64,000 nt of DNA from Cryobacterium lactosi (GCF_004403945.1 NZ_SOHM01000008.1:239762-303761), one strand, 5' to 3'; numbered from the stretch's first letter, positions 47,244 to 55,966 are shown. Translations and numbers: made by a program. Notes: a model not told the origin generated them from the letters alone.

Positions 47244-49223
47244 CTAACGGTCGTGGGCGGCCAGGCGCGCGAGGCGGTCGTTGTACTCGTTCAGCTCGGC
47301 CTCATTGGTGCGGTCGGCGTTCCGGTCCCTGCGCTTGGTTTCCTTCTCGTCGCTGCGCCCCCACTGGATGGCCACGATGATGGCCAGCGCAATGGTCGGG
47401 ATCTCGCCGACGCTCCAGGCGATGCCACCGCCGGCCTGCTGGTCGGCCAGGGCGCTCAGCCCCCAGTCGCGGCCCATGGCGCCGTACCAGTCCGCCAACA
47501 GCAGGCCGGTGCCGGTCATCAGCGCCAGGCCGAAGAAGGCGTGGAACGCCATGGTGCCCAGCAGCAACAGCAGCCGGAAGGTGTACGGGAGGCGGTAGGG
47601 CACGGGGTCGATGCCGATCAGGGACTGCACGAACAGGTAGCCGGTGATCAGGAAGTGCACAATCATCCACTGGTGGCCGATGTGGTCGGTCGTCGCCCAG
47701 CTGAACAGCGTCGTGTAGTAGAACACCCAGAGTGACCCGGCGAAGAGCACCGCGGCGACGAGCGGGTTTGAGACTATGCCGGCGAACTTGGAGTGCACGG
47801 CCAACAGGATCCACTCGCGCGGGCCGCGGCTGCCGTCGCGGCGCATCCGGATGGCGCGGGCCGCCAGGGTGACCGGCGCGCCGGGAACCAGCAGAACAGG
47901 CACCAGCATCGTCAGGGCCATGTGCGCGAGCATGTGGGTGGAGAAGAGGTACTTCTCGTACACGTTCACGCCGCCGTTGGTGATGTAGAACAGGGTGATC
48001 AGGCCCACTACCCAGAGGATGGTGCGGTGCAGCGGCCAGGTGTCGCCGCGGCGGCGCAGCCGCCACACCCCGGCGAGGTAGAAGAAGATGCCGAAGGCGC
48101 AGAACAGCGCCCAGGCCAGGTCGAAGTTCCACTCGGTGAAGTACCTGGCGAAGGTGAGCTCGGGCGGCAGTGGCTCGCCGGTGAGGATCTGCGCCGGGGT
48201 GGCGGTGGGGATCGCCGTGGTGACGACCTGGGCCACCGGGGTCGCCGTGCGGGCGAGAGCCGCCGCCACACCGCTGGCCAGACCCATGAAGGCGATTTCG
48301 CCCACGACGAGCCACCAGAAGAAGGAGTCGGTGCGGCCGGCGCCGCTCTGCATCCGGCCGATCAGGTACCGGCGCTGCAGCACACCGAAGCCGCCAAGCA
48401 CGAACAGGAGAGCCACCTTGGCCAGCACTAGGATGCCGTATCCGGTGAGCAGGTTGTCCCAGCTGCCGATGCGCAGTTCCGCGCTGACGTAGCCGGAGGC
48501 GGCGACGACGACGAAGCTGACCAGCGCGAGGGTGGAGTACCGGCCGATGACCTCGCGCAGGCGTGCCTGCGAGAGCTGCTTGTGCAGCAGGATCACGGTG
48601 AGCAGGCCGCCCAGCCACACGGCCGCGAAGACCAGGTGCAGTCCGAGCGCGGTGATCGCCGCGTCGTGGCCCTCGGCGCCGGCCGAGTGGCCCTGCTGGG
48701 CCATCGGCAGCAGAGCCAGCAGGGCCAGCACGGTGACGAAGACCAGAGCGGTCTGGTTGCGCACCGCGAAGCAGAGCACGGTGATGGCCGCGGCGATCAG
48801 AGTGGTGGTCAGCCAGGCCTGGCCGATCTCGATCTGGCTGAAGAACTGGCCGACCGTGGCGCTGAATTGGTCGTTGAAGCTGATCGTGGCGTTGGTCACC
48901 TGCAAAAAGGTGAGAAAGCCGGTGATCGCCGAGGCGATGGTGAGGAAGGCGGCCGAGGCTGCGGCCAGGTCGATCGCGGTGCCGTACTCACGTTCCTTCG
49001 GGCTCAGTGCGAAGCAGGTGAGGACCAGGGCGCCGATGGTGCCGGCCGCACCGAGGTTGACGAGCAGCTTGGCCACCGGAAGACCCCAGCGCACCACGAC
49101 GCCGGGGTCGGCGAGCAGCTGGGCCTGGGCGCCGCCGCCATAGGCCAGGCCCGCCAGCGTCGCCACAATCGCGGCCAGCAGCAGCGCTGCCGGCCCGATG
49201 ATTCGCACGTAACGGGGCACCAC
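47244..49223 (-). CDS. fused CopD / CtaG-like (caa3_CtaG) membrane protein
   Basis: A 659-residue protein with about sixteen helices. The first half (to about 345) is CopD-like: AWLTTTLIAAAITVLCF, LGLHLVFAAVWLGGLLTVILL and a His-rich segment GHSAGAEGHDAAI. The second half is the caa3_CtaG domain: STHMLAHMALTMLVPVLLVPGAP, DHIGHQWMIVHFLITGYLFVQSLIGIDP. The combination is a known actinobacterial fusion thought to import copper and deliver it for cytochrome oxidase assembly. GTG at 49223 or 49220 is the start. No oxidase genes are in the window. Confidence 0.92.
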   Translation of the reverse strand: MVPRYVRIIGPAALLLAAIVATLAGLAYGGGAQAQLLADPGVVVRWGLPVAKLLVNLGAAGTIGALVLTCFALSPKEREYGTAIDLAAASAAFLTIASAITGFLTFLQVTNATISFNDQFSATVGQFFSQIEIGQAWLTTTLIAAAITVLCFAVRNQTALVFVTVLALLALLPMAQQGHSAGAEGHDAAITALGLHLVFAAVWLGGLLTVILLHKQLSQARLREVIGRYSTLALVSFVVVAASGYVSAELRIGSWDNLLTGYGILVLAKVALLFVLGGFGVLQRRYLIGRMQSGAGRTDSFFWWLVVGEIAFMGLASGVAAALARTATPVAQVVTTAIPTATPAQILTGEPLPPELTFARYFTEWNFDLAWALFCAFGIFFYLAGVWRLRRRGDTWPLHRTILWVVGLITLFYITNGGVNVYEKYLFSTHMLAHMALTMLVPVLLVPGAPVTLAARAIRMRRDGSRGPREWILLAVHSKFAGIVSNPLVAAVLFAGSLWVFYYTTLFSWATTDHIGHQWMIVHFLITGYLFVQSLIGIDPVPYRLPYTFRLLLLLGTMAFHAFFGLALMTGTGLLLADWYGAMGRDWGLSALADQQAGGGIAWSVGEIPTIALAIIVAIQWGRSDEKETKRRDRNADRTNEAELNEYNDRLARLAAHDR

Positions 49224-49351
49224 TCCAGCTTAACCGGCGGCGGAAGCGGATCCGGCCGTACCTGGCACCCGCGGTCAGTTCGCGAGCGGGCCGTTAACGA
49301 GCAGTGGGCGCCGACCGAAGTCGACGCCCACCGTAGTTCGAGACCTGCTAC

Positions 49352-49639
49352 CTACTTGGCGGCAGCCTTGAGCTTGCTACCAGCGGTCAGCTTGACGCGG
49401 TGGCCGGCAGCGATGGCGATTTCTTCGCCGGTCTGCGGGTTGCGGCCGGTGCGAGCAGCGGTTGCGGTGCGCTCGACGCCGAGCCATCCCGGGATGGTGA
49501 CCTTGCCGTCGTTCGCAACGGTGTCGGCGAGGGTTGCAAAGAAAGCGTTCAGAACGCCGTCGACAGCAGCCTGGCTCTGGCCAGAGTCTGCGGCAACCTT
49601 GGCAACGAGCTCGGTCTTGTTCAGCGACTTGTCAGCCAT
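49352..49639 (-). CDS. hup: HU-family DNA-binding protein
   Basis: A 95-residue histone-like protein starting MADKSLNKTELVAKVAADSGQ at ATG 49639 with AGGACACTC-type sequence upstream. GKVTIPGWLGVERTATAARTGRNPQTGEEI is the DNA-binding arm region of HU. It lacks the long Lys/Ala-rich tail of mycobacterial HupB, so it is a short, classical type. The gene lies behind the ribosomal cluster but has its own 300-base upstream region with a terminator. Confidence 0.95.
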   Translation of the reverse strand: MADKSLNKTELVAKVAADSGQSQAAVDGVLNAFFATLADTVANDGKVTIPGWLGVERTATAARTGRNPQTGEEIAIAAGHRVKLTAGSKLKAAAK

Positions 49640-49940
49640 TGAGTGTCCTCCTCGGACCTTCGTCTGTAAAAAACAGGTATTCACGTGAAGCGGGCGACGT
49701 TGTGAAAACGCCTCCGTTGGTCGGTTCGACCGGGTTGAATCTAGCATTGATCCGCAGGAATCCGCGGATTTACGGCGTTTCGGGGCGCTTTGCTCAGTGG
49801 ATTGGGTGAGTTTATGCTGTGCGCGAACTGTGCGCCCCCGTTCGCGGGCCAGCGCCGGAACGGCAGAACAGGGGATGCCCGACCGAAGTCGGACATCCCC
49901 TGCTTGTGTCGTGCAGATCGTTTACACGATCAGCAGCTGG
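49640..49940. other. 301-base spacer between rpsN and hup
   Basis: Contains the rpsN-side hairpin terminator (49869-49902) and AT-richer sequence near 49660-49790 that probably holds the hup promoter. No further gene is supported. Confidence 0.6.
49869..49902 (-). terminator. hairpin terminator after rpsN
   Basis: Fifteen-base-pair stem (49869-49883 with 49888-49902), one G-T pair, with a UUCG tetraloop on the minus strand, which is exceptionally stable. TTCTG follows on the minus strand, 39 bases after the rpsN stop. Confidence 0.8.
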
Positions 49941-50246
49941 TTACCAGCTGGACTTGGTGATGCCGGGCAGCTCGCCGCGGTGCGCCATGTCGCGGAAACG
50001 TACGCGCGAGATGCCGAACTTGGAGAGGTGGCCACGGGGACGACCGTCAACCGCGTCGCGGTTGCGCAGGCGAACCGGCGAGGCGTTGCGGGGCAGCTTC
50101 TGGAGGCCCTTGCGAGCCTCTTCGCGGGACTCGTCGGTGCCGGCCGGGTCGACAAGAGCCTTCTTCAGCTCAAGGCGCTTGACGGCGTAACGCTCGACGA
50201 TGACCTTGCGCTGGTTGTTCTTGGCAATCATGCTCTTCTTCGCCAT
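49941..50246 (-). CDS. rpsN: 30S ribosomal protein S14 (zinc-free type)
   Basis: A 101-residue S14 starting [21 protein letters not shown] and ending in GITKSSW. It is the long form without Cys-x-x-Cys motifs, which does not need zinc. [27 protein letters not shown] is the family signature. Gap of 2 bases after rpmG. Actinobacterial genomes often have zinc-containing and zinc-free versions, the latter switched on by zinc starvation. Confidence 0.96.
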   Translation of the reverse strand: MAKKSMIAKNNQRKVIVERYAVKRLELKKALVDPAGTDESREEARKGLQKLPRNASPVRLRNRDAVDGRPRGHLSKFGISRVRFRDMAHRGELPGITKSSW

Positions 50247-50248
50247 TT

Positions 50249-50416
50249 TTAGCGCTCCTCACGGAAGTCAACGTGCTTGCGGATGACCGGGTCGTACTTC
50301 TTGAGCACGAGACGGTCGGGGTTGTTGCGACGGTTCTTCTTGGTCACGTAGGTGTAACCGGTTCCTGCCGTCGAACGCAGCTTGATGATCGGACGTACGT
50401 CCTGAGCCTTAGCCAT
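50249..50416 (-). CDS. rpmG: 50S ribosomal protein L33 (zinc-free type)
   Basis: A 55-residue protein, [20 protein letters not shown] onward, ending HVDFREER. It has Arg-Arg-Asn-Asn-Pro-Asp-Arg and no Cys pair, so it is the zinc-independent form. Its ATG overlaps the rpmB stop (TAATG). Confidence 0.95.
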   Translation of the reverse strand: MAKAQDVRPIIKLRSTAGTGYTYVTKKNRRNNPDRLVLKKYDPVIRKHVDFREER

Positions 50417-50652
50417 TAGATTTTCTCCCCACGTGCGAGCAGGTCCTTGACGACCGACTCAATGCCGCGAGCATCAATAACCTTGATGCCCTTTGCCGAG
50501 AGGGTCAACGTGACGTTGCGGCGAAGCGACGGCACGAAGTACTTCTTGGTCTGCACGTTCGGGTCGAAACGACGCTTGGTGCGCCGGTGCGAGTGCGAAA
50601 TGTTGTGTCCAAAGCCGGGAACGGCTCCGGTCACCTGGCAGGTTGCTGCCAT
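50416..50652 (-). CDS. rpmB: 50S ribosomal protein L28 (zinc-free type)
   Basis: A 78-residue L28 starting [20 protein letters not shown] at ATG 50652, with GGAGG upstream. Only Cys5 remains; Thr8 replaces the second Cys of the zinc-binding version. [21 protein letters not shown] is the family core. First gene of rpmB-rpmG-rpsN. The 176-base upstream spacer to zur holds no AT-rich palindrome like the Zur box at 54813. Confidence 0.95.
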   Translation of the reverse strand: MAATCQVTGAVPGFGHNISHSHRRTKRRFDPNVQTKKYFVPSLRRNVTLTLSAKGIKVIDARGIESVVKDLLARGEKI

Positions 50653-50828
50653 GGTTTTCCTCCAATACCGAAGGGCGAGTGCCCTTCCCAAGATCTCTTG
50701 TCGGCCAGTCCGCGATGGATTCCGCCCGGAAGCGGCCGGCCGAAAGGTGAGTTTCAGCGGCTGATTCGGTGGGAGGAAAAGTCACGAACGAGCAATGCAC
50801 GCACAGATATGCGCAGCAGCTGCTCAGC

Positions 50829-51236
50829 TTACGCGGTCGGGCGGGCGGACGCAAGCGCGGTGCAGGCAGCGCAGAGGCCGAAGATGTCGATCACGTGGGC
50901 GGCTTCGGTGAAGCCGTGCTTGGCGGCTTCCTCTGTGGCCCAGTTCTCGATCGCGGCCACCTCGATCTCCACCGTGAGCCCGCAGTTGCGGCAGATCAGG
51001 TGGTGGTGGTGCTCCGTCGTGCTGCAGGCCCGGTACAGGCTCTCCCCGTCGGGCGACTGCAGCGAATCCGCGTCACCCTCCAGGGCCAGGTCGGCGAGGG
51101 CGCGGTACACCGTCGCCAGGCCGATCGGTGAGCCGCTGGTGTGCAGGGCCGAGTGCAGGCCCTGGGCGCTGACGAACCCTTCGGCGCGGCTGAGCTCGGT
51201 GCGCACGGCCTCTCGCTGCCAGGTGTTTCGCTTCAT
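50829..51236 (-). CDS. zur: Fur-family zinc regulator (Zur)
   Basis: A 135-residue Fur-family repressor. Winged helix (residues 6-75: QREAVRTELSRAEGFVSAQGLHSALH, GLATVYRALADLALEG) followed by a dimer domain with the His cluster TTEHHHHLICRNCG and a second Cys pair in IFGLCAACTALAS that together form the structural zinc site. Last gene of znuA-znuC-permease-permease-zur, overlapping the permease stop (ATGA). The operon context identifies it as Zur rather than Fur or PerR. Confidence 0.9.
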   Translation of the reverse strand: MKRNTWQREAVRTELSRAEGFVSAQGLHSALHTSGSPIGLATVYRALADLALEGDADSLQSPDGESLYRACSTTEHHHHLICRNCGLTVEIEVAAIENWATEEAAKHGFTEAAHVIDIFGLCAACTALASARPTA

Positions 51237-52069
51237 GACTCCAACCGTAGCCCGGCGCGAGCCGGCCCGGGTACCCCCGGCGCACGCGCGCTGAGCGAAC
51301 GGATGCCCAGCGCGAGCAGGAAGCAGGCGGCGGCGGTGAGCGCGATGGCCGGGCCCGCGGCCACGTCCAGCGCGCGGGAGAGGAGCACCCCGATCACGCC
51401 GGAACCGGCGCCGAGGAGGGGCGCCAGCACGGCGATCCTGCCGGCCGTGCGCACCAGAAGTCGGGCGGCAGCGGCTGGTGCGGCGATCAGGGCGATCGCC
51501 AGGATCGCGCCGACGGCGGGCATCGCCGTGACGACGGTGGCGGTGATCAGCACCAGGGTGAGCAGCTCGATGGGCCACTCCCGGTAGCCCGCGGCGCGGA
51601 AGCCGGTGCGGTCGAAGGTGGAGAAGAGGATCTCCTTGCCGAACAGCACGGCAACGGCAACGGCAACGACGAGGACCGAGGCGGCCAGCACGACGTCACC
51701 GTCGGTGACGTTCAATATCGACCCGACCAGGTAGGAGTCCACGTGCACGGGCAGCGACGGGTTGAGCGCCTGGAGCAGCACGCCGAGGGCGAACCCGGCG
51801 GTGAGCATGATGCCGGAGGCCACCTGGCTGCCCTGCCGGCGCACCCGGCCGAGCATGGTCATGATGGCCACGATCACCGCGGCGGCCACGGCGGCACCGA
51901 GCGGGATGCTCACACCCAGCAGCGCCGCGGCGACGGCACCGGGGAAGGTGGCGTGCGTGAGAGCCTGGGCGAAGAAGGTACGGCGGCGCAGCAGCACCAG
52001 GGTGCCGACCAGGCCGCTGAGTGCGCCGATCACGGCCGCGGCGAGCAGGGCCTTCTCGAAGTAGCCCAT
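51233..52069 (-). CDS. znuB: zinc ABC transporter permease 2 (ZnuB/TroD type)
   Basis: A 278-residue ABC-3 permease with about nine helices. KALLAAAVIGALSGLVGTLVLLRRRTFFAQALTHATFPGAVAAALLG is the family N-terminal block, in which the Thr-His follows the coupling region. It is shorter than the preceding permease and clearly a paralogue, so the transporter is probably a heterodimer. It overlaps both neighbours by 4 bases or less. Confidence 0.9.
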   Translation of the reverse strand: MGYFEKALLAAAVIGALSGLVGTLVLLRRRTFFAQALTHATFPGAVAAALLGVSIPLGAAVAAAVIVAIMTMLGRVRRQGSQVASGIMLTAGFALGVLLQALNPSLPVHVDSYLVGSILNVTDGDVVLAASVLVVAVAVAVLFGKEILFSTFDRTGFRAAGYREWPIELLTLVLITATVVTAMPAVGAILAIALIAAPAAAARLLVRTAGRIAVLAPLLGAGSGVIGVLLSRALDVAAGPAIALTAAACFLLALGIRSLSARAPGVPGPARAGLRLES

Positions 52070-52965
52070 CAGGCGGTCGCCGGTTCCGGCTCAGGCGCGG
52101 ACAGGGCGGGACGGCGCATCCGGTCGAATACGAGCCGGCCAAGCAGCACCAGCAGGTAGCCGGCCACTAGCACCAGCACCACCGTGGCGCCGCTGGGCAG
52201 GTCGATGCCGGCGGAAACCGACGCCTCGAAGCCCACGGCCAGCCCCACCCAGGCGCACAGCGCGGCGAAGCAGGCGGCGAGCGGGAAGAGTAGCCAGAGC
52301 CGCACCGTGATCAGCCGGGCGACGGCACCGGGCACGATGAGAACCGCGAGGACGAGCAGGTTGCCGACCGCGCTCGATGCGGCTACCACCACGAGGGCGA
52401 TGGCCACGTTGAGCACCAGGTCGAGCAGCAGTGGGCGATAGCCGGCCGCGGCGAGGGCGGTGCGGTCGAACGCCCGGAACACCTGCTGCTTGAGGGTCAG
52501 GCCCACCAGGAGCAGAGCGATCGCGCAGATGACGAGGGTCTGGGTCACCTCGGCGGCCGTCACCGTGAGCAGCCGGCCGAAGAGCAGCTGTTCGAGCTGG
52601 CCGGCGTAGTTGGTCTGCCGGGAGACCACCAGTATGCCGATGCTGAACATAGCGGTGAAGACGATCGCAATCGCCGCGTCCCCCGATACGGCCCGCCGGG
52701 TGATCACGGTGAGCACGATCGCGGCCAGGACCGCGGCGATCATGGCGCCGACGAAGAGTCCCTCGCGGCCGCCCCACACGAACCCGATGGCGATGCCGGG
52801 GAAGACCGAGTGGGTGAGGCCGTCACTGATGAACTCGAGGCTGCGCAGGTTGACGAGCACGCCGACGATGCCGGCGACCAGGCTGAGGGCGAGCAGCACC
52901 ACGAGCGCCCGCGCCATGAACGGCAGGGAGAACGCGGTGACGAGGGGCCCGAACAGGTCGGCCAT
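52069..52965 (-). CDS. znuB: zinc ABC transporter permease 1 (ZnuB/TroC type)
   Basis: A 298-residue ABC-3 permease. [47 protein letters not shown] is the family block. TGATG overlap with the following permease gene; it begins directly after the ATPase stop. Two unlike permeases in one operon is the arrangement of TroBCD-type zinc/manganese importers. Confidence 0.9.
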   Translation of the reverse strand: MADLFGPLVTAFSLPFMARALVVLLALSLVAGIVGVLVNLRSLEFISDGLTHSVFPGIAIGFVWGGREGLFVGAMIAAVLAAIVLTVITRRAVSGDAAIAIVFTAMFSIGILVVSRQTNYAGQLEQLLFGRLLTVTAAEVTQTLVICAIALLLVGLTLKQQVFRAFDRTALAAAGYRPLLLDLVLNVAIALVVVAASSAVGNLLVLAVLIVPGAVARLITVRLWLLFPLAACFAALCAWVGLAVGFEASVSAGIDLPSGATVVLVLVAGYLLVLLGRLVFDRMRRPALSAPEPEPATA

Positions 52966-53757
52966 TCAGTGGCCTTCGTGGCCGGGGATGACGAGGGTGT
53001 GCTGGTCCATCTCGACGCCGACCTCGTGGAAGGTGCGCTGCACGTTCTCGAGGGTGAGCACGCTTTCGCGGGGACCGAAGGCCACCTGGTTGCCGTTGAG
53101 CAGCAGCACCCGTTCGCAGACCGCCCTGGCCAGTTCGAGGTCGTGGGTGGAGACGAGCACGGCGACGCCGTCGGCCTTCAGGCGCTCCACGGTGCCGACG
53201 AGCGCCTCCCGGTTGGACTGGTCCAGGCCGTTGAAGGGTTCGTCGAGCAGCAAGAGCCGGGGGCCGGCCGCCACGGCACGGGCGAGCAGACCGCGCTGCT
53301 GCTGGCCGCCGGAGAGCTCACCGAACCGGGTCTTGGCGCGGTGGCCGAGGCCCACGGTCTCCAGGGCCTCGGCCACGGCCCGGCGGTCCTTCTTGCCGGG
53401 CAGGCGCAGCCAGCCGAGCTCGCGGTAGCGGCCCATCATGACGACCTGCTCGAGGCTGACCGGGAACTCGGGGTCGAGCTCGTCGGTCTGCGGTACGTAT
53501 CCGACGGTGCCGGCCGGGGCCGTCGCCTGGCCGAGCACCTCCACGGTGCCCTCCGTGCGCTGGATCAGGCCCAGGATGCCCTTGAGCAGGGTGGACTTGC
53601 CCGACCCGTTCGGGCCGATCAGCGCGACGGCCTCACCGGCATGCAGATCGAAGTCGATGCCGGTGAGCGCGGGAGTCTGGGCGTAGGCGAACGAGGCCCC
53701 GGAGACGCGCAGGGCGAGCGGTACGGGTATCCGCTGCTGAGAAGGGTTCTCGTTCAC
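52966..53757 (-). CDS. znuC: zinc ABC transporter ATP-binding protein
   Basis: A 263-residue ATPase. Walker A LIGPNGSGKSTLLKGI, Q-loop YVPQTDELDPEFPVSLEQVV, signature LSGGQQQRGLLARAV, Walker B LLLLDEPFNGLD and HDLELARAVCERVLLLNG are present. A C-terminal extension of about 35 residues ending VIPGHEGH is His-containing and typical of zinc-uptake ATPases. It starts 7 bases after the znuA stop. Confidence 0.93.
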   Translation of the reverse strand: MNENPSQQRIPVPLALRVSGASFAYAQTPALTGIDFDLHAGEAVALIGPNGSGKSTLLKGILGLIQRTEGTVEVLGQATAPAGTVGYVPQTDELDPEFPVSLEQVVMMGRYRELGWLRLPGKKDRRAVAEALETVGLGHRAKTRFGELSGGQQQRGLLARAVAAGPRLLLLDEPFNGLDQSNREALVGTVERLKADGVAVLVSTHDLELARAVCERVLLLNGNQVAFGPRESVLTLENVQRTFHEVGVEMDQHTLVIPGHEGH

Positions 53758-53764
53758 GGTTCAA

Positions 53765-54793
53765 CTATTGCAGGTCGGCCGGCACGGCGCTGGGCGTCAC
53801 ACCCCAGGACTCCAGGATGAGGCGCACATTGTGCAGCTGGGTGGCGACGTACGTGGCGCCGTCGCTGTCGGCCGGGCCGAGCGAGTCGCCGTAGAGGGCG
53901 TCCTCGCCGGAGTAGACCGCGACCCCCGCTTCGGCGGCGATGGTGTCGGCCGCCTTCGGGTTGATGGAGGCCTCGGAGAAGACGGCCTTGACCCCGGTGG
54001 CCTTGACGGCGGCGACGAGGGCGTCGATTTCGGCGGCGCTCGGCTCGGCGTTGTCATCAAAGCTCGGGATGACGCTGCCGACGTAGGTGATGTCGTATGC
54101 GGCGGTGAAGTAGCCGAAGGCGTCATGGTTGCTCACCAGCAGGCGCTCTGCGGCCGGAACGGTGTCGATGTTCTCGCGGATCCAGGCGTCGAGCTCGGCG
54201 AGCCGGCCGGCGTAGACCGCCTCGTTGGCCTCGAAGTCGGCGGCGTGCGTGCTGCTGGCCGCGACCAGGCCGTCGGCGATGGTGGCGACCATGGTCTCGG
54301 CGTTCGACACGTCGGTCCAGATGTGCGGGTTGCCGCCGTCGTGGTCGTGGTCCTCGGCGGATGCGCCGGCGGCTTCGTCGTCGTGGGCTGCCTCATCCTC
54401 GTGGCCGGCCTCGCCGCCCAGGATGGTGATGCCCTCATCGGAGTCGATCGTGATGCCGTCGAAGCCGGAGGCCTCGATGGCGTCGTCGAGCCATTCCTCG
54501 AGCCCGACACCGTTGATCACCAGCACGTCGGCCTCGCCGAGGGCCGTGAGGTCGGCGACCGAGGGGTCGTAGCTGTGCGCGCTCTGGTTGGGCTGGATCA
54601 GCTGGGTGATGCTGACGCCGTCGGTGTCGCCGACGATGTTGCGGGTGAGGTCGGCGATCTGGGTGGTCGTGGCAACGACCTTGAGGTCGCCGTCCGATCC
54701 CGTCGAGGCGTTGGTGGCGGTCGTCGAGCATCCGGCCAGCACGAGGGCGGCCGAGGCGGCCAGGGCGGGAAGGAGGAACTTGGGGGTCTTCAC
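53765..54793 (-). CDS. znuA: zinc ABC transporter substrate-binding lipoprotein
   Basis: A 342-residue cluster A-I binding protein. GTG at 54793 gives VKTPKFLLPALAASAALVLA followed by Gly-Cys, a clean lipoprotein signal. Zinc ligands are the His of NQSAHSYDPS, the His of GNPHIWTD, the His of VSNHDAFGYF and the Asp in ALYGDSLG. An acidic His-rich loop (HEDEAAHDDEAAGASAEDHDHDGG region, about residues 140-165) is typical for ZnuA. The promoter ends only a base or so before the GTG, so the mRNA is probably leaderless. Confidence 0.92.
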   Translation of the reverse strand: MKTPKFLLPALAASAALVLAGCSTTATNASTGSDGDLKVVATTTQIADLTRNIVGDTDGVSITQLIQPNQSAHSYDPSVADLTALGEADVLVINGVGLEEWLDDAIEASGFDGITIDSDEGITILGGEAGHEDEAAHDDEAAGASAEDHDHDGGNPHIWTDVSNAETMVATIADGLVAASSTHAADFEANEAVYAGRLAELDAWIRENIDTVPAAERLLVSNHDAFGYFTAAYDITYVGSVIPSFDDNAEPSAAEIDALVAAVKATGVKAVFSEASINPKAADTIAAEAGVAVYSGEDALYGDSLGPADSDGATYVATQLHNVRLILESWGVTPSAVPADLQ

Positions 54794-54800
54794 CTCTGGA

Positions 54801-54829
54801 ACGCTACGCCTATTGATAATGATTGTCAA
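54801..54829 (-). promoter_or_regulatory. znu operon promoter (TTGACA / TAGCGT)
   Basis: On the minus strand TTGACA (plus 54824-54829) and TAGCGT (plus 54801-54806) are 17 bases apart. Transcription starting 6-7 bases past the -10 box would begin at about 54794, next to the GTG at 54793. The -35 box lies inside the Zur box. Confidence 0.65.
54813..54829. promoter_or_regulatory. Zur box upstream of znuA
   Basis: TTGATAATGATTGTCAA is a 17-base near-perfect palindrome (one mismatched pair) matching the actinobacterial Zur consensus TGAAAATGATTTTCA in symmetry and core. It covers the -35 region, so zinc-loaded Zur would block the whole operon including its own gene. Confidence 0.8.
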
Positions 54830-54854
54830 AACCATTAGAACGGTGTTTCGGGGC

Positions 54855-55574
54855 TCAGAGGTGCCGCAGATACCGCTCCGGGGCATCGAGGAAGCTGGCC
54901 CAATTGGTCACCAGGTCGAGGTCCCGCCAGGCCATCTCACGCAGTCCCCACTCGCCCACCTCGAGTATCTGTGCGCCGGGCAGGGCTGCGAGCAGCGGCG
55001 AGTGCGTCGACATGATCACCTGCGAGCCTTCGGCGGCCAGCAGGCCCTTGAGGTGGCCGAGCAGCGCCAGGCAGCCCGAGAACGAGAGCGCGGATTCCGG
55101 TTCGTCGAGCACCCAGAGGCCCCTCCCGCGGAACTTGTCGATGGCCAGCTCGAGGAACGATTCACCGTGCGAGAACTCGTGGAATCGCGGCTCGGGCCGG
55201 CTGCCCGGGTTCTCCTCCAGATAGGTGAAGAAGCCGTGCATGGTCTCGGCACGCAGAAAGTAGCCGCGGCGGGTGCTGCCGCCGCTCCGCACCAGACGCA
55301 GGTGATCGTGGAGCGGTGACTCACTCACCCGGGAGGAGTTGCGTGCGCCGGTGGAGCCGCCCTCCGGCGAGAGCCCCCAGGCCAGGGCGATGGCCTCCAC
55401 GAGGGTGGACTTGCCTGCACCGTTCTCGCCGACGAAAACCGTGGCCGACCCCAGGTCGAGTCCTCTCTCGAGCAGCTGCGCCACCGGCGGCAGGGTGGCC
55501 GGCCAGGCACTCCTGGCCAACGGATGCAGGGGGTCTTCCTCGATCCGGCGCAGGGGCGTGCTCTCAAAGGCCAT
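54855..55574 (-). CDS. AAA-family ATPase (SMC-like, AAA_21-type)
   Basis: A 239-residue ABC-like ATPase without membrane partner. Walker A is ATVFVGENGAGKSTLVEAIAL; SHGESFLELAIDKFRGRGLWVLDEPESALSF combines a signature-like segment with Walker B; QVIMSTHSPLLAALPGAQIL is the switch His. This pattern is typical of single-domain ATPases related to RecF or OLD. ATG at 55574. It is separated from znuA by 60 bases and faces the opposite direction of the GNAT gene. Confidence 0.85.
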   Translation of the reverse strand: MAFESTPLRRIEEDPLHPLARSAWPATLPPVAQLLERGLDLGSATVFVGENGAGKSTLVEAIALAWGLSPEGGSTGARNSSRVSESPLHDHLRLVRSGGSTRRGYFLRAETMHGFFTYLEENPGSRPEPRFHEFSHGESFLELAIDKFRGRGLWVLDEPESALSFSGCLALLGHLKGLLAAEGSQVIMSTHSPLLAALPGAQILEVGEWGLREMAWRDLDLVTNWASFLDAPERYLRHL

Positions 55575-55610
55575 GCCCCATCCTCCCCCGCCGGCCGCTG
55601 GTGCGCCCAG

Positions 55611-55733
55611 GTGCCGCACAATTCCCCTTCGGCAGCGTCGAAGGGGGAAGTTGCCGCACCTCGGCGAGCGAGCCGTCCGCGACATCCGCCACACGCCCCC
55701 TTCAGGGCTCCCGATGGGGAATTCTGCGGCAAC
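55611..55733. repeat. repeat cluster: hairpin and TGCCGCA / TTCCCC motifs
   Basis: Within 123 bases there are three copies of a TGCCGCA-type motif next to a TTCCCC run: forward at 55612, forward at 55651, inverse at 55716-55732. One unit contains a 10-base hairpin (TTCCCCTTCG with CGAAGGGGGAA, 55622-55649). The pattern looks like an intergenic palindromic element, perhaps duplicated and inverted. Confidence 0.55.
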
Positions 55734-55900
55734 TCGCGGTGGCGACGCCCCCCGTCTACTCTGTTGCCATGAGAACACGCGCCGGCAAGGGCACCACACC
55801 GCCCGCCGGAAGCCTGCCCGCCCCGGCCCGCCCTGGTCGGAGTGCCCGGGTTGGCCGGGCCGCCCGGTTGGTGTCACCGGACCCCGTGTCGCCGGCACCT

Positions 55901-55945
55901 GCACTGCGGGCCCCTGCACTGCGGGCCCCTGCACTGCGGGCCCCT
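55901..55945 (+). repeat. three perfect 15-base tandem repeats
   Basis: GCACTGCGGGCCCCT occurs three times without a mismatch. Being 15 bases, it is in frame with the GNAT ORF (each copy reads Ala-Leu-Arg-Ala-Pro) and could be translated if an upstream start is used. Confidence 0.85.
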
Positions 55946-55966
55946 ATACGGCCTTACCCTGCAGCG

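Noticed and set aside
50653..50828. A Zur box upstream of rpmB
   Set aside because: No AT-rich palindrome resembling the znuA site is present in this spacer.
55769..55966. N-terminal extension of the GNAT protein
   Set aside because: Pro/Ala/Arg-rich with tandem repeats and no ribosome site; ATG 55967 gives the usual family start.
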